From assembly GCA_030432025.1 (NCBI GenBank), contig JAUIIA010000001.1, positions 124,001-188,000 of the forward strand: a stretch of 64,000 bases of DNA, written 5' to 3'. Of the stretch, positions 17,522-25,571 are shown piece after piece. The DNA comes from Alphaproteobacteria bacterium. GTDB lineage: Bacteria > Pseudomonadota > Alphaproteobacteria > Micavibrionales > Micavibrionaceae. Every line of letters begins with the position of its first letter. Position 1 is the first letter of the stretch. The notes under the pieces were generated by a model. That model did not search any database and was not told where the DNA came from. It saw nothing but the letters and a program-made list of their open reading frames with translations. Both the position numbers and the translations under genes were made by a program.

Positions 17522-18852
17522 GCAAACCTTACTCCCTTCGCCGTAGACTTTTACTATGGATCAGCATCCCGATCCTGATCGCGGCGCTACTAACATTGAT
17601 TATCGGTTTTGTCTTTGCATGGCATGAGGTTGACGAAGTCTACGATGCGCAGCTAGTGCATTCAGCCAAAGTCATGCTCCAACTTACACAGCACGAAATC
17701 AAAAAGGGGCAGGATTTCGAGTTGGGGCTGGAAAATCCGAACCTCTCCCATGAATACGAGCGCAATATCGGCTTCCGGCTGTGGGTCAACACTAATCTCG
17801 TTTCACAATCTCCTAATACTGTGGATTTCAAAAACTTTGAAGCGCCCCCCGGCTTCTCCAATTACAAAATCGGCGATCACACCTGGCGGTTTTTCGTCTT
17901 CCTTGATCCTGAAAACAAGATCCAGATCGAGATATCGGAACGATACGATATCCGCTATGAATTGGTTTTCCAGATTATGGGCGCGCTCATTCTGCCCGGG
18001 ATTATCTTTATCCCGCTTATTCTGGTCATTATATGGATCGGTATTCGCCAAGGTATGAAACCCATTACGGATCTTTCCGAACAGGTTGATCGTCGCTCAT
18101 CGAAAGACCTGTCACCAATTGCGCAAAAACAGGTGGCAAAAGAAATCCAGCCCATCACGCACGCTTTGAACGAGCTTTTCAAACGTATCGAAGAAAGCTT
18201 TAGCCGCGAGCGCGAATTTACCGACCATGCCGCGCATGAACTCCGCACCCCGCTAGCAGCGATGAAAACGCAGACGCAAGTGCTACGAAAAAAAGCAGGC
18301 GAAAAAGCAAGCAGCGATGACGGCCTACAAAACCTTGAGGCATCCATCGACCGCGCAGCCAGACTGGTTGACCAGCTTCTTGCCCTCGCCCGTTTGCAGA
18401 ACGAAGACATGCCCAAAGCGAAAGTGAACCTGTCCGAATGTCTTGAAGACTGTGTCGCGGATATTCAAAAGATGGCCCAGACAAAAGGGCAAACGCTTAA
18501 CGTTAATATTCACGATAATGTGCATCTTCTCGGTCATGAGGACTCGCTTGCTATTATGCTGAAGAACTTTTTAGAGAACGCCGTTAAATACACACCTGAA
18601 GGCGGCACGATAGATGTCCGCCTTTCATCAGATGGTGAGTTCAGCATATGTGATACCGGTCCGGGCATTCCCCAAGCAGAACAAGAGAAGGTTTTTAATA
18701 AGTTTTACAGGGCGGACAAAACCGGAAAAACAGGAAGTGGTTTAGGCTTATCCATCGCTAAATGGATCGCCGATGCGCATAACCTTCAAATCAGCCTTGA
18801 GGACAATCAGCCTAAAGGGTTATCTGTAATCTTAAGGTTTTCAGAAAAATAA
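17518..18852 (+). CDS. sensor histidine kinase
   Basis: This 444-residue membrane kinase has TM1 (about 12-35), a periplasmic sensing loop of about 115 residues, and TM2 (about 155-180). A HAMP-like linker, the H-box FTDHAAHELRTPLAAMKTQ (about 238-256), the N-box NFLENAVKYTPEGG and the G-boxes DTGPGIP and GSGLGLSIAKWI follow. The arrangement is that of QseC/TctE-like sensors. It is the last gene of the operon and stops 8 bp before the tRNA-Leu 3' end, so this terminus of the island is very tight. Confidence 0.96.
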   Translation: MSKPYSLRRRLLLWISIPILIAALLTLIIGFVFAWHEVDEVYDAQLVHSAKVMLQLTQHEIKKGQDFELGLENPNLSHEYERNIGFRLWVNTNLVSQSPNTVDFKNFEAPPGFSNYKIGDHTWRFFVFLDPENKIQIEISERYDIRYELVFQIMGALILPGIIFIPLILVIIWIGIRQGMKPITDLSEQVDRRSSKDLSPIAQKQVAKEIQPITHALNELFKRIEESFSREREFTDHAAHELRTPLAAMKTQTQVLRKKAGEKASSDDGLQNLEASIDRAARLVDQLLALARLQNEDMPKAKVNLSECLEDCVADIQKMAQTKGQTLNVNIHDNVHLLGHEDSLAIMLKNFLENAVKYTPEGGTIDVRLSSDGEFSICDTGPGIPQAEQEKVFNKFYRADKTGKTGSGLGLSIAKWIADAHNLQISLEDNQPKGLSVILRFSEK

Positions 18853-18859
18853 AAGATAA

Positions 18860-18946
18860 TGGTGCCTCCGGAGAGACTTGAACTCTCACTCCCTAACGGG
18901 AACCGGATTTTGAATCCGGCGCGTCTACCGATTCCGCCACAGAGGC
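18860..18946 (-). tRNA. tRNA-Leu (anticodon CAA)
   Basis: Read on the minus strand from 18946: acceptor GCCTCTG, D-arm with GGTAGACGC, anticodon stem CCGGA, loop TTCAAAA with anticodon CAA, a long variable arm (CCCGTTAGGG), T-arm AGAGTTCAAGTCTCT, and acceptor CGGAGGC-A with a genome-encoded CCA. All stems pair. It reads UUG leucine codons. Its 3' part is duplicated at 11552 and 4125, so it has served as an integration target. Confidence 0.96.
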
Positions 18947-19035
18947 GCACCATATAAAGATATCTTGCAAGAAGATCGTGTATACCTAATCGCTTATCAG
19001 TTTTTTTTCAAGATGTTTCTGCTAATCTAATCAGC

Positions 19036-19662
19036 ATGAGCGAAACCATCCGCCCCATCTCCCAAGTTCTGTTCGACCTGAAGGACACTGTGCCTAAGGA
19101 TAAAGTATGCACTTTTGACTTGCTGGAGGCTTTGCACGAGCGCGGTTTCGGGTTTTTGCTGTTTATTTTCGCGCTTCCGGCCGCGATCCCCCTGCCCGGC
19201 CTAGGGATTAACCTGATTATCGCCGCGCCGTTGGTGTTCCTGACCGCGCAGCAGGCGTTGGGGCGGCATTCAATATGGATACCCGAGAAGATGAAATATA
19301 AATCCATCAGCAAGGAGCGTTTCGAAACCATGCTGGACGGCGCGATGCCGTATCTGGTGAAGATTGAATATCTGGTCCGCCCACGGCTGGGCTTCATGAC
19401 CCAGGGGGTGTTCGGCAATATCATCGGTATTGCGGGCCTGATTATGGCGCTTTCGGTTTGCATTCCGTTACCCCTAACCAACACGGTGCCAAGCATGGGC
19501 ATAGCCCTGATGGCGATCGGCGTAATTATGCGCGACGGGCTGGCGGTGCTGGCGGGTATGGTGTTAGGGCTTGTTTGGGTCGGCGGTCTATCTTATATCC
19601 TGATCTTTATTGGCACCGAAGGTCTTGATTTAGTGAAAGAAACGATAAAGTCATTCCTATGA
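19036..19662 (+). CDS. exoD: ExoD-family membrane protein
   Basis: This 208-residue protein matches the exopolysaccharide synthesis ExoD family. It has hydrophobic helices around 35-60, 120-145 and 150-185 and the family segments FGFLLFIFALPAAIPLPGLG and IPLPLTNTVPSMGIALMAIG. ExoD affects exopolysaccharide and alkaline tolerance in rhizobia, though its mechanism is unclear. It overlaps dsbB by 4 bp and is likely co-transcribed. It begins just beyond the tRNA that bounds the accessory region. Confidence 0.9.
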   Translation: MSETIRPISQVLFDLKDTVPKDKVCTFDLLEALHERGFGFLLFIFALPAAIPLPGLGINLIIAAPLVFLTAQQALGRHSIWIPEKMKYKSISKERFETMLDGAMPYLVKIEYLVRPRLGFMTQGVFGNIIGIAGLIMALSVCIPLPLTNTVPSMGIALMAIGVIMRDGLAVLAGMVLGLVWVGGLSYILIFIGTEGLDLVKETIKSFL

Positions 19663-20213
19663 TAAAAGCTCTACGTACATTGTTGTCCTGCCCCGTCGCT
19701 GTTTTAGGCGGCATTACCTTTGTCAGCATCTTTGCCCTCGCGGCGGCGCTATATTCTGAAGTTGCGTTGGACCTCGAGCCCTGCATCCTTTGTATTTATC
19801 AACGGATTCCGTTTGTGATCGGCGCGTTGCTGGGCATTGTCGGATTGGCTATGCGTAAAAAAGCATTCGTGGTGGATGCGCAACTTGGCGTATTGTCCGT
19901 GAACTTCCTCGTGAATTCAGGGATAGCGTTTTACCACACAGGCGTGGAGCAGAAATGGTGGGTATCCGCCGTTGAGGGCTGCACCGTACCGAATTTCGGT
20001 GACGGGGAGCCGCAAAGTATTCTGGAAGATATTTTAAGCGCACCGACGGCGGCGTGTGCGGACATTCCGTGGCAGGACCCGATCATCGGCATGTCGATGG
20101 CGAATTACAATGTGATCTTGTGTTTCGGTATTGCTGTGGCCTGTGCCTTAAGCCTTTTCATCCGCCGTAAATACGGTGCGGACTGCGTTGTTAAGGATGC
20201 GGATTGCCCTTAA
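19659..20213 (+). CDS. dsbB: disulfide bond formation protein B
   Basis: This 184-residue inner membrane quinone reductase re-oxidises DsbA. Four hydrophobic helices are visible. The first periplasmic redox pair is C42-I-L-C45 in EPCILCIYQR, where the conserved arginine also supports quinone binding. The second pair is C108 and C133. It follows exoD with a 4-bp overlap and stops at 20213, adjacent to the convergent small gene at 20214. Confidence 0.93.
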   Translation: MIKALRTLLSCPVAVLGGITFVSIFALAAALYSEVALDLEPCILCIYQRIPFVIGALLGIVGLAMRKKAFVVDAQLGVLSVNFLVNSGIAFYHTGVEQKWWVSAVEGCTVPNFGDGEPQSILEDILSAPTAACADIPWQDPIIGMSMANYNVILCFGIAVACALSLFIRRKYGADCVVKDADCP

Positions 20214-20339
20214 CTAAGAAACGCCCAGCATGTTGAGGCCGGTCATGACGCCGAGCACCAATGCGCTGTGAAAAATGAAGAAACCGACTGATTGTTTCAG
20301 TGTGCGTTTCTTGGAAAAATCAAATAAGTCATCAAACAT
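20214..20339 (-). CDS. 41-residue small membrane protein, short paralogue of the 20596-20952 gene
   Basis: A short frame from ATG 20339 to TAG 20214 is preceded by a good ribosome site (AAGGAAG, 7 bp upstream). The peptide has one hydrophobic helix (about residues 18-38). Its first 35 residues align without gaps to the start of the 118-residue protein encoded upstream on the same strand, with 12 identities including G19-F20, F23-H24 and G30. It corresponds to the first helix only. Either a truncated duplicate that is still translated or a deliberate small partner is possible. Confidence 0.7.
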   Translation of the reverse strand: MFDDLFDFSKKRTLKQSVGFFIFHSALVLGVMTGLNMLGVS

Positions 20340-20528
20340 TTGCCGCTTCCTTTTGCCTTGCAATGCGTCGCTCATATCCTCAAGTAGGGAATTCTACTCT
20401 TCGTCATTCGCTTCTTTTGAAAGGCAAAATTAAACGACAACGCAGATATGATCTTGTGTAAAAAAGAAAGGAATAGCCCGAAAGCCGCAGCACGTCAAGG
20501 TTTTCGTGATTTTTTGATGCGAAAATTA

Positions 20529-20556
20529 AAAGCCGGGCAATTGCTCGCCCGGCTTT
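20529..20556 (-). terminator. intrinsic terminator of the small membrane protein gene
   Basis: AAAGCCGGGC (20529-20538) and GCCCGGCTTT (20547-20556) form a perfect 10-bp stem with an 8-base loop. On the minus strand it is followed by TTAATTTTC, a U-rich tail. It lies 40 bp after the stop of the gene at 20596, so it ends that transcript; the 20340-20528 gap holds no other feature beyond the leader of the small gene. Confidence 0.85.
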
Positions 20557-20595
20557 GAAAAATTAGCCCCCTATCGTGGAGGATTGTTTAATCGC

Positions 20596-20952
20596 TTACT
20601 TGTTACCAAGAGTAGTCAAGTAAGACACGACAACCATACCCAGCATGACGTTCACTTCGTATGCAAGATATACACCGAGGAACATAATCACGACTGACAT
20701 GACGTCGTTTGTCATCTTCTTTCCGTGAAGGATCGTGCTACCGAGGACCAATGTCCAGATCGCGCCGATCATCGTATGGATCGAGCCACCGTCGAAGAAA
20801 CTTCCGACTGTGCCATCAACCACATTCAATGTCACAAGATAGTGACCAAGGAAAGTAGACAAGCCAACCAACAGAATAACGTGGAATAGGTAAAAGCCTA
20901 TTGCACCTGAGATTGACCGAGTGTGTGCAAGATTTGTAAGATGATTAAACAT
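20596..20952 (-). CDS. small integral membrane protein of unknown function
   Basis: I start it at 20952 (MFNHLTNL), since AAAGGAG lies 7 bp upstream; an upstream in-frame ATG at 20973 would overlap that site. The 118-residue protein is almost entirely hydrophobic with about four helices and the motif IGFYLFHVILLVG (about 18-30). No family was recognised. The strong ribosome site and dedicated terminator suggest high expression. A 41-residue relative lies downstream at 20214. Confidence 0.85.
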   Translation of the reverse strand: MFNHLTNLAHTRSISGAIGFYLFHVILLVGLSTFLGHYLVTLNVVDGTVGSFFDGGSIHTMIGAIWTLVLGSTILHGKKMTNDVMSVVIMFLGVYLAYEVNVMLGMVVVSYLTTLGNK

Positions 20953-21135
20953 AATACACTCCTTTCGTTGCACGTGGTTAAGCGGAAGCCAACCGAGGCC
21001 ATATCCGCGTCTTTTCCGACAGTGCCGTGAAGGAGCTAAATTTCTAAACCGTTCTCCTTGGCAAAGCCGAAAACTTCTATGCTTCCCAAAACATTCGAAG
21101 CTTTATAAACAAACCCTGTTTCTAATCGGGCCTTT

Positions 21136-21705
21136 TTATAAGTCTTCCAATTCTGTATCCCAGTACAGAAAGTCGCCCCAGCTTTTGTGTAGAAAGTTCG
21201 GGGGGAACTTTCGTCCGTGATCCTGCAGCTCATAGAGATTTGGTTGTCTCGGCTCGTGGATCGGATACATATTCACTTCGTGTGGCATGTGGTTCCCTTT
21301 TACGGTGTTACATTGCTGACATGCCGCAACGATGTTTTCCCAGTTTGTCCGCCCTCCTCTGGAGCGGGGTATTACGTGGTCGAATGTCAGTTCGTGCGTT
21401 TTGTACTTTGTCTGGCAGTACTGACATTCCCATCTGTCCCGTAAAAACACATTAAATCTTGTAAATGCCGGGCTTCTGGCCATCGGGACGTATTCTTTTA
21501 AAGCTAATACGCTCGGCAGTTTAATTTCAAAGCTTGGTGACCTTACCGTTTTATCGTATTCCGAGATCACCGTGACGCTATCTCTAAAAATGGCCTTAAC
21601 AGCTTCCTGCCAAGGCCAAATCGATAACGGAAAATAACTCAGTGGCCTATAATCGGCATTCAATATTAACGCAGGACATTTCTCCAATGGCATCACACTA
21701 TCCAT
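21136..21705 (-). CDS. HNH endonuclease family protein
   Basis: This 189-residue protein has an HNH domain (about 90-140). It contains CQYCQTKY and CQQCN zinc pairs, with the catalytic DHVIPRSRGG and the NWENIV asparagine between them. The N-terminal half (LILNADYRPLSYFPLSIWPW) is typical of chromosomal HNH proteins found widely in alphaproteobacteria and cyanobacteria, usually of unknown role rather than homing. The ATG at 21705 is preceded by AAAGGAG. The leader upstream is unusually structured (see 21744-21795). Confidence 0.92.
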   Translation of the reverse strand: MDSVMPLEKCPALILNADYRPLSYFPLSIWPWQEAVKAIFRDSVTVISEYDKTVRSPSFEIKLPSVLALKEYVPMARSPAFTRFNVFLRDRWECQYCQTKYKTHELTFDHVIPRSRGGRTNWENIVAACQQCNTVKGNHMPHEVNMYPIHEPRQPNLYELQDHGRKFPPNFLHKSWGDFLYWDTELEDL

Positions 21706-21743
21706 AACCCAACACTCCTTTGCTCATCCGTTGACTACGGCTG

Positions 21744-21795
21744 GAGGCCTGTGTGGAGAGGGTGTCATAGTGGGTCGTAGCCCTCGTCAGACCTC
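21744..21795 (-). promoter_or_regulatory. structured RNA leader of the HNH gene
   Basis: On the minus strand the 5' leader contains GAGGTCTG and CAGGCCTC, which pair over 8 bp with one G-U. They enclose a second stem GAGGG/CCCTC (21781-21785 with 21758-21762). The structure is 52 nt long and ends about 39 bp before the start codon. A self-regulatory or other cis-acting element is plausible; I cannot match it to a named RNA family. Confidence 0.5.
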
Positions 21796-21817
21796 GCGAA
21801 TCTGATACTTATAGTAT

Positions 21818-21823
21818 ATTATA
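21818..21823 (-). promoter_or_regulatory. candidate -10 element of the HNH gene
   Basis: On the minus strand a perfect TATAAT lies here, about 23 bp before the structured leader begins. No good TTGACA-like partner is seen at 16-18 bp. The rest of the 21824-22003 gap shows nothing further. Confidence 0.4.
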
Positions 21824-22003
21824 AATGCAGGGCTTACCGAAGATTTCCGCAAACAATTTATGCTGCGGTAAAGCAATTTACGTAATGCAGCATTTGTGCG
21901 GAAAGCTGATTTTCGAGCAAATTCAAAACGCTAACATTTTCCATATTGCGCAGCACAACCTAAAATGCACTGCAACATAAACATGCGCTGATAGCATTGG
22001 TTT

Positions 22004-22663
22004 TTAAGGGGTTTCAGCCTCAAATACCGACTGAAGGAACAAGGTCCCTTCGCGCAAGCCACGCTCGTCAATCGAGTGTGTTAGCTCGGGAGTGGTGTGC
22101 CCTGTCACTGTGAAGTCTGCTTTCTCCAGCTCCTGACGGGCATGGAAGTACGCCTCGACGGGGACAACATCATCCGCCTCGCCGTGGATCAAACATACAG
22201 GCGTTTTGTTCGGGCCCGTCTCCCCGATATGCGCGCCCGAATATCCGAGGATACCCGCGATGGGTTTCGGTAAACGTGTACCCTGATAAAGCGACATCAT
22301 CGTGCCTTGCGAAAAGCCGCATAAGGCGAGATCACCGTAATCGAGGTCGTATTTCTCAAGCTGTTCTTTTATAAACGCGTCCAGAATAGGTGCAGCATTT
22401 TCGATGCCCTTGAGCATCACCTGCGGGTCACGGTCCTGCAGTGAAAACCACTGATAGCTGTTTGGATACCCCGGCGGGGCCATATCGCATGCGAACGGTG
22501 CGTCGGGCGATACAAAGATCGTGTCCTTCAGGATGTGCCCCATTACGTTCGCCAGCGAGATCAGGTCCAGCCCGTTAGAGCCAAGCCCGTGCAAATAGAT
22601 CACGATATTTTTCGGATTATCGGAACCTTCTGAATAAAAATTCGTTATTTCTGCGTCATTCAT
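22004..22663 (-). CDS. alpha/beta-hydrolase, carboxylesterase/phospholipase family
   Basis: This 219-residue serine hydrolase has the oxyanion segment YLHGLGSNG (about 25-33), nucleophile elbow GFSQG (about 115-119), aspartate in GEADDVVP and histidine in THSIDERG. This is the fold of bacterial carboxylesterase II and acyl-protein thioesterases. I choose the ATG at 22663 (MNDAEITN): the frame stays open far upstream but that extension runs antisense to lpxR and lacks family similarity. The start lies only 15 bp from the divergent lpxR start, so the promoters must overlap the coding sequences. Confidence 0.92.
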   Translation of the reverse strand: MNDAEITNFYSEGSDNPKNIVIYLHGLGSNGLDLISLANVMGHILKDTIFVSPDAPFACDMAPPGYPNSYQWFSLQDRDPQVMLKGIENAAPILDAFIKEQLEKYDLDYGDLALCGFSQGTMMSLYQGTRLPKPIAGILGYSGAHIGETGPNKTPVCLIHGEADDVVPVEAYFHARQELEKADFTVTGHTTPELTHSIDERGLREGTLFLQSVFEAETP

Positions 22664-22678
22664 GATATATCGCTTAGC

Positions 22679-23725
22679 ATGTTTAAACGCGCTGTCATAT
22701 ACCTGTTCGTCATTTGGCTGGTTTTTCCGGCCCCTTCCCATGCGCAAACGAACGAGCCGACAACAGAGCAAGAGATTTCCGAGCGCGTCACAAAGAGTGA
22801 GGACAAAAATTACATCAGCCTGTCGATCGAGAATGACTCCATCGGCGGCGGTACTGACCGTTATTACACCAGTGGCGTGCGTCTGACCTATTTCAATGTT
22901 AATACGCCCGTACCCAAAGCCATGGACGAGGTTGCGGACTTCATTCCCACCTTTGACGTGAACGAGACCACCAGTTCGTTTTTCACGATCGGGCAGAACA
23001 TCTACACGCCTCAGGATATTACGGTCACGGCGAACCAGCCCAATGACCGCCCCTATGCCGGTTGGCTTTACGGTTCGGGCGGGATCACGACGATCAAAGA
23101 CAACCATATTGACGAGATTGAAGTGACTGTCGGCATTGTCGGCGATGCTGCGCTTGGCGAAGCTGCACAGGACTTCATTCATGACTCCGTCATTCCGGCA
23201 GACGACCCGCAAGGATGGGACAATCAGTTAAAGTTCGAACCGGGCTTGATCATTTCCGCAGGACGCAGATGGCCGCGCGCGATGCGTGACAAGATCGGTC
23301 CGCTGTTATTGCGTGGTGAACCCAACGTAAACGCCTCTATCGGGAACATTCACACTTATGCGGCGGCGGGCATGACCTTTACACTCGGCCCTGCGGATGA
23401 CCCGTTTCAGGATGCGCCTGTGCGTGTGCGCCCCGCCATGCCGGGGAGCGGGTATTTCGAAACCCCACCCGATGGCTGGAGCTGGTTTATCTTTGCCGGA
23501 GCCGAAGGGCGAGCCGTGGCGCGCAACATCTTTCTGGACGGTAATACATTCCGCGACAGCAACAGCGTAGATAAGAAGCACTTCGTTGGTGACCTGAACG
23601 CCGGTATTGCCCTGACTTATGATGACTACCGCCTCGGCTACTCCTATACGGTTAGGTCCAAGGAATTTGACGGGCAGGAACGTGTCAGCGAGTTCGGCTC
23701 CCTGACTCTCTCAACAAAGTTTTAA
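22679..23725 (+). CDS. lpxR: lipid A deacylase LpxR family outer membrane protein
   Basis: This 348-residue protein has a signal peptide (about 1-22, ending SHAQ) followed by a beta-barrel-type sequence of the DUF2219/LpxR family. The family start NYISLSIENDSIGGGTDRYYTSGVRLTY includes the conserved N-D residues of the active site and calcium region. The NDRPYAGWLYG segment is also typical, and the protein ends in the outer-membrane signature ...LSTKF. LpxR removes the 3'-acyloxyacyl group of lipid A. Its start is 15 bp from a divergent hydrolase. Confidence 0.92.
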   Translation: MFKRAVIYLFVIWLVFPAPSHAQTNEPTTEQEISERVTKSEDKNYISLSIENDSIGGGTDRYYTSGVRLTYFNVNTPVPKAMDEVADFIPTFDVNETTSSFFTIGQNIYTPQDITVTANQPNDRPYAGWLYGSGGITTIKDNHIDEIEVTVGIVGDAALGEAAQDFIHDSVIPADDPQGWDNQLKFEPGLIISAGRRWPRAMRDKIGPLLLRGEPNVNASIGNIHTYAAAGMTFTLGPADDPFQDAPVRVRPAMPGSGYFETPPDGWSWFIFAGAEGRAVARNIFLDGNTFRDSNSVDKKHFVGDLNAGIALTYDDYRLGYSYTVRSKEFDGQERVSEFGSLTLSTKF

Positions 23726-23743
23726 TCGTATTATCGACATTGT

Positions 23744-23769
23744 TGCTTATAGCGAGTAAACTATAAGCA
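23744..23769. promoter_or_regulatory. inverted repeat operator abutting the XRE gene start
   Basis: TGCTTATAG and CTATAAGCA form a perfect 9-bp inverted repeat with an 8-bp spacer. The right arm ends at the A of the start codon at 23769. Such a site would block transcription or ribosome access when bound, so it is the natural autoregulatory operator for the HTH protein encoded immediately downstream. Confidence 0.65.
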
Positions 23770-24083
23770 TGAAATACGATCTCCTTCACATCCAAGGTAA
23801 GCCCTACGTCCTGATGCCCCTGCATGATTATCGCGAGATGGTCAGCGGCGGCAAGAAACACAAACTGCCCGATGAGGTTTTAAATGCGCTGATTGCGCGG
23901 GAGGAAAACCCCGTTAAGATCCTGCGTAAATACCGCGACATGACGCAAAAAGATCTGGCGCAGGCCGCCAGCATCTCCCGCCCCTATCTCGCGGAAATAG
24001 AAACCGAAAAGAAAGACGGCTCCGTGCGGGCGATTAAATCCATCGCCGATGCCTTGGATGTCGATATGAGCTTACTGGTTTAG
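23769..24083 (+). CDS. XRE-family HTH regulator (antitoxin-like)
   Basis: This 104-residue protein has an N-terminal strand-rich part ([23 protein letters not shown]) that resembles the Phd/antitoxin type, and a C-terminal XRE helix-turn-helix (about 52-104, [21 protein letters not shown]). Proteins of this shape are usually type II antitoxins, but no toxin gene is adjacent: lpxR lies upstream and the convergent HerA-like gene overlaps its stop by 4 bp. It may be an orphan regulator. The operator overlapping its start supports self-repression. Confidence 0.88.
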   Translation: MKYDLLHIQGKPYVLMPLHDYREMVSGGKKHKLPDEVLNALIAREENPVKILRKYRDMTQKDLAQAASISRPYLAEIETEKKDGSVRAIKSIADALDVDMSLLV

Positions 24084-25567
24084 CGTTTAATTGCGCCAAG
24101 CACGCCACGCTTGATCTCGTTTGCGATAGTACGGGCGATGGACGAGCTGATTGAACGCACAAATGACTTCACTGCTGCCTCCCCTACGCTCTGACGGTTT
24201 GATTTACGCGTCTTTTTCGTTTTGGCGGCTGCGGCCTGAGCCTGCTCCGCCGCTTCGGCTGCTTTCTCGGCGCGGGCCTGCAGAACCTCGAACGCACTCT
24301 CACGGTCTTGGGTTTCGTCATATTTAGCACCCAAGCCACTCGCCTTCATCTGCATTTCAATAGCGGATGCACTCGCGGGACCAAGCCTTGATGACGGTGG
24401 ACGGATCAGCGTTCGCTGCACCATAGATGGCTGCCCTTTCCCTTCGAGCGTAGAAACCAACGCCTCCCCGACGCCAAGGTCGGTGATTACATCCGCAACA
24501 TCGAATTCCGGGTTCTCACGATATGTCTGTGCGGCTTGTTTGATCGCCTTTTGTTGTTTAGGCGTGAATGCGCGCAGAGCATGCTGCACACGATTACCCA
24601 GCTGCCCGAGGACCGTGTCCGGTACATCGGCGGGGTTTTGCGTGATAAAGAACACACCGACACCTTTGGAACGGATCAGACGCACAACCTGTTCTACCTT
24701 TTCCAGCAAGGCTTTTGGCGCGTCATTAAACAATAGGTGCGCTTCGTCGAAGAAGAAGACCAGTTTTGGTCTATCCGCATCTCCCGCCTCAGGCAGTTCC
24801 TCAAACAGCTCGGCCAGCATCCAGAGCAGGAATGTTGCATAGAGACGCGGGGAGTGCATCAGTTTATCCGCAGCCAGAATATTAACATGCCCCTTACCAT
24901 CGAGGTCTGTGCGCATGAAGTCTTTCATATCGAGCGCAGGTTCGCCGAAGAAATTTGCTGCACCCTGATCCTCCAGACGCAGCAATGATCTCTGAATAGC
25001 GCCGATACTTGCGGGTGATACATTTCCGTATGTTGAGGATATCTCTTTTCTCTGCTCGTTTACCGAATTAAGAAGTGCGCGCAAGTCTTTGAGATCAAGG
25101 AGCAAAAGCCCTTGCTCGTCTGCCACACGGAAACAGATATTCAGCACCCCTTCCTGCGTGTCATTCAACTCCAGAATTCGCGCCAGAAGAAGCGGCCCCA
25201 TTTCCGAAACAGTTGTGCGGATCGGGTGACCCTGTTCGCCGAACACATCCCAGAACACAGCGGGAAACGCGGTGGCCTTGTACTCGTCAGTAAAACCGAT
25301 ATCCTCGGCACGCTTAACGAGAAAGTCCTCCATTTCCGATGGTTGGCACATGCCCGACAAATCGCCTTTGATATCGGCAAGGAATACAGGAACACCTGCG
25401 GCTGAAAAACCTTCCGCAAGGTTTTGTAATGTTACGGTTTTTCCGGTTCCCGTTGCGCCAGCGACAAGCCCGTGACGGTTCCCCCATTTTAGCGGCAGAT
25501 ACTGCGCGACTTCATCCTTACCAACACTGCGCCCAATATAGAGCGCATCATCCTTTAAATTGGTCAT
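24080..25567 (-). CDS. HerA/YjgR-like ATPase (DUF853 family)
   Basis: This 495-residue P-loop ATPase has Walker [11 protein letters not shown] (about 36-45) and Walker [14 protein letters not shown] (about 265-277). A C-terminal alanine- and lysine-rich coiled tail (about 425-460) precedes the end. It matches the helicase HerA-like C-terminal (DUF853/YjgR) family, whose role in DNA or protein handling is not well defined. I prefer ATG 25567; a GTG two codons earlier is also possible. It follows metC by 4 bp in a minus-strand operon. Confidence 0.92.
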   Translation of the reverse strand: MTNLKDDALYIGRSVGKDEVAQYLPLKWGNRHGLVAGATGTGKTVTLQNLAEGFSAAGVPVFLADIKGDLSGMCQPSEMEDFLVKRAEDIGFTDEYKATAFPAVFWDVFGEQGHPIRTTVSEMGPLLLARILELNDTQEGVLNICFRVADEQGLLLLDLKDLRALLNSVNEQRKEISSTYGNVSPASIGAIQRSLLRLEDQGAANFFGEPALDMKDFMRTDLDGKGHVNILAADKLMHSPRLYATFLLWMLAELFEELPEAGDADRPKLVFFFDEAHLLFNDAPKALLEKVEQVVRLIRSKGVGVFFITQNPADVPDTVLGQLGNRVQHALRAFTPKQQKAIKQAAQTYRENPEFDVADVITDLGVGEALVSTLEGKGQPSMVQRTLIRPPSSRLGPASASAIEMQMKASGLGAKYDETQDRESAFEVLQARAEKAAEAAEQAQAAAAKTKKTRKSNRQSVGEAAVKSFVRSISSSIARTIANEIKRGVLGAIKR

Positions 25568-25571
25568 CACG

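Noticed and set aside
4190-18858. Integrase, transposase or conjugation gene for the islands
   Set aside because: I looked through both strands of the island blocks and found only efflux, lipid-type and regulatory genes. The mobility gene is absent or lies outside the window.
22664-23212. Open upstream extension of the esterase frame (would give 402 residues)
   Set aside because: It runs antisense to lpxR, whose signal peptide and conserved barrel sequence are clear. The extension has no family similarity, and the esterase fold is complete from ATG 22663.
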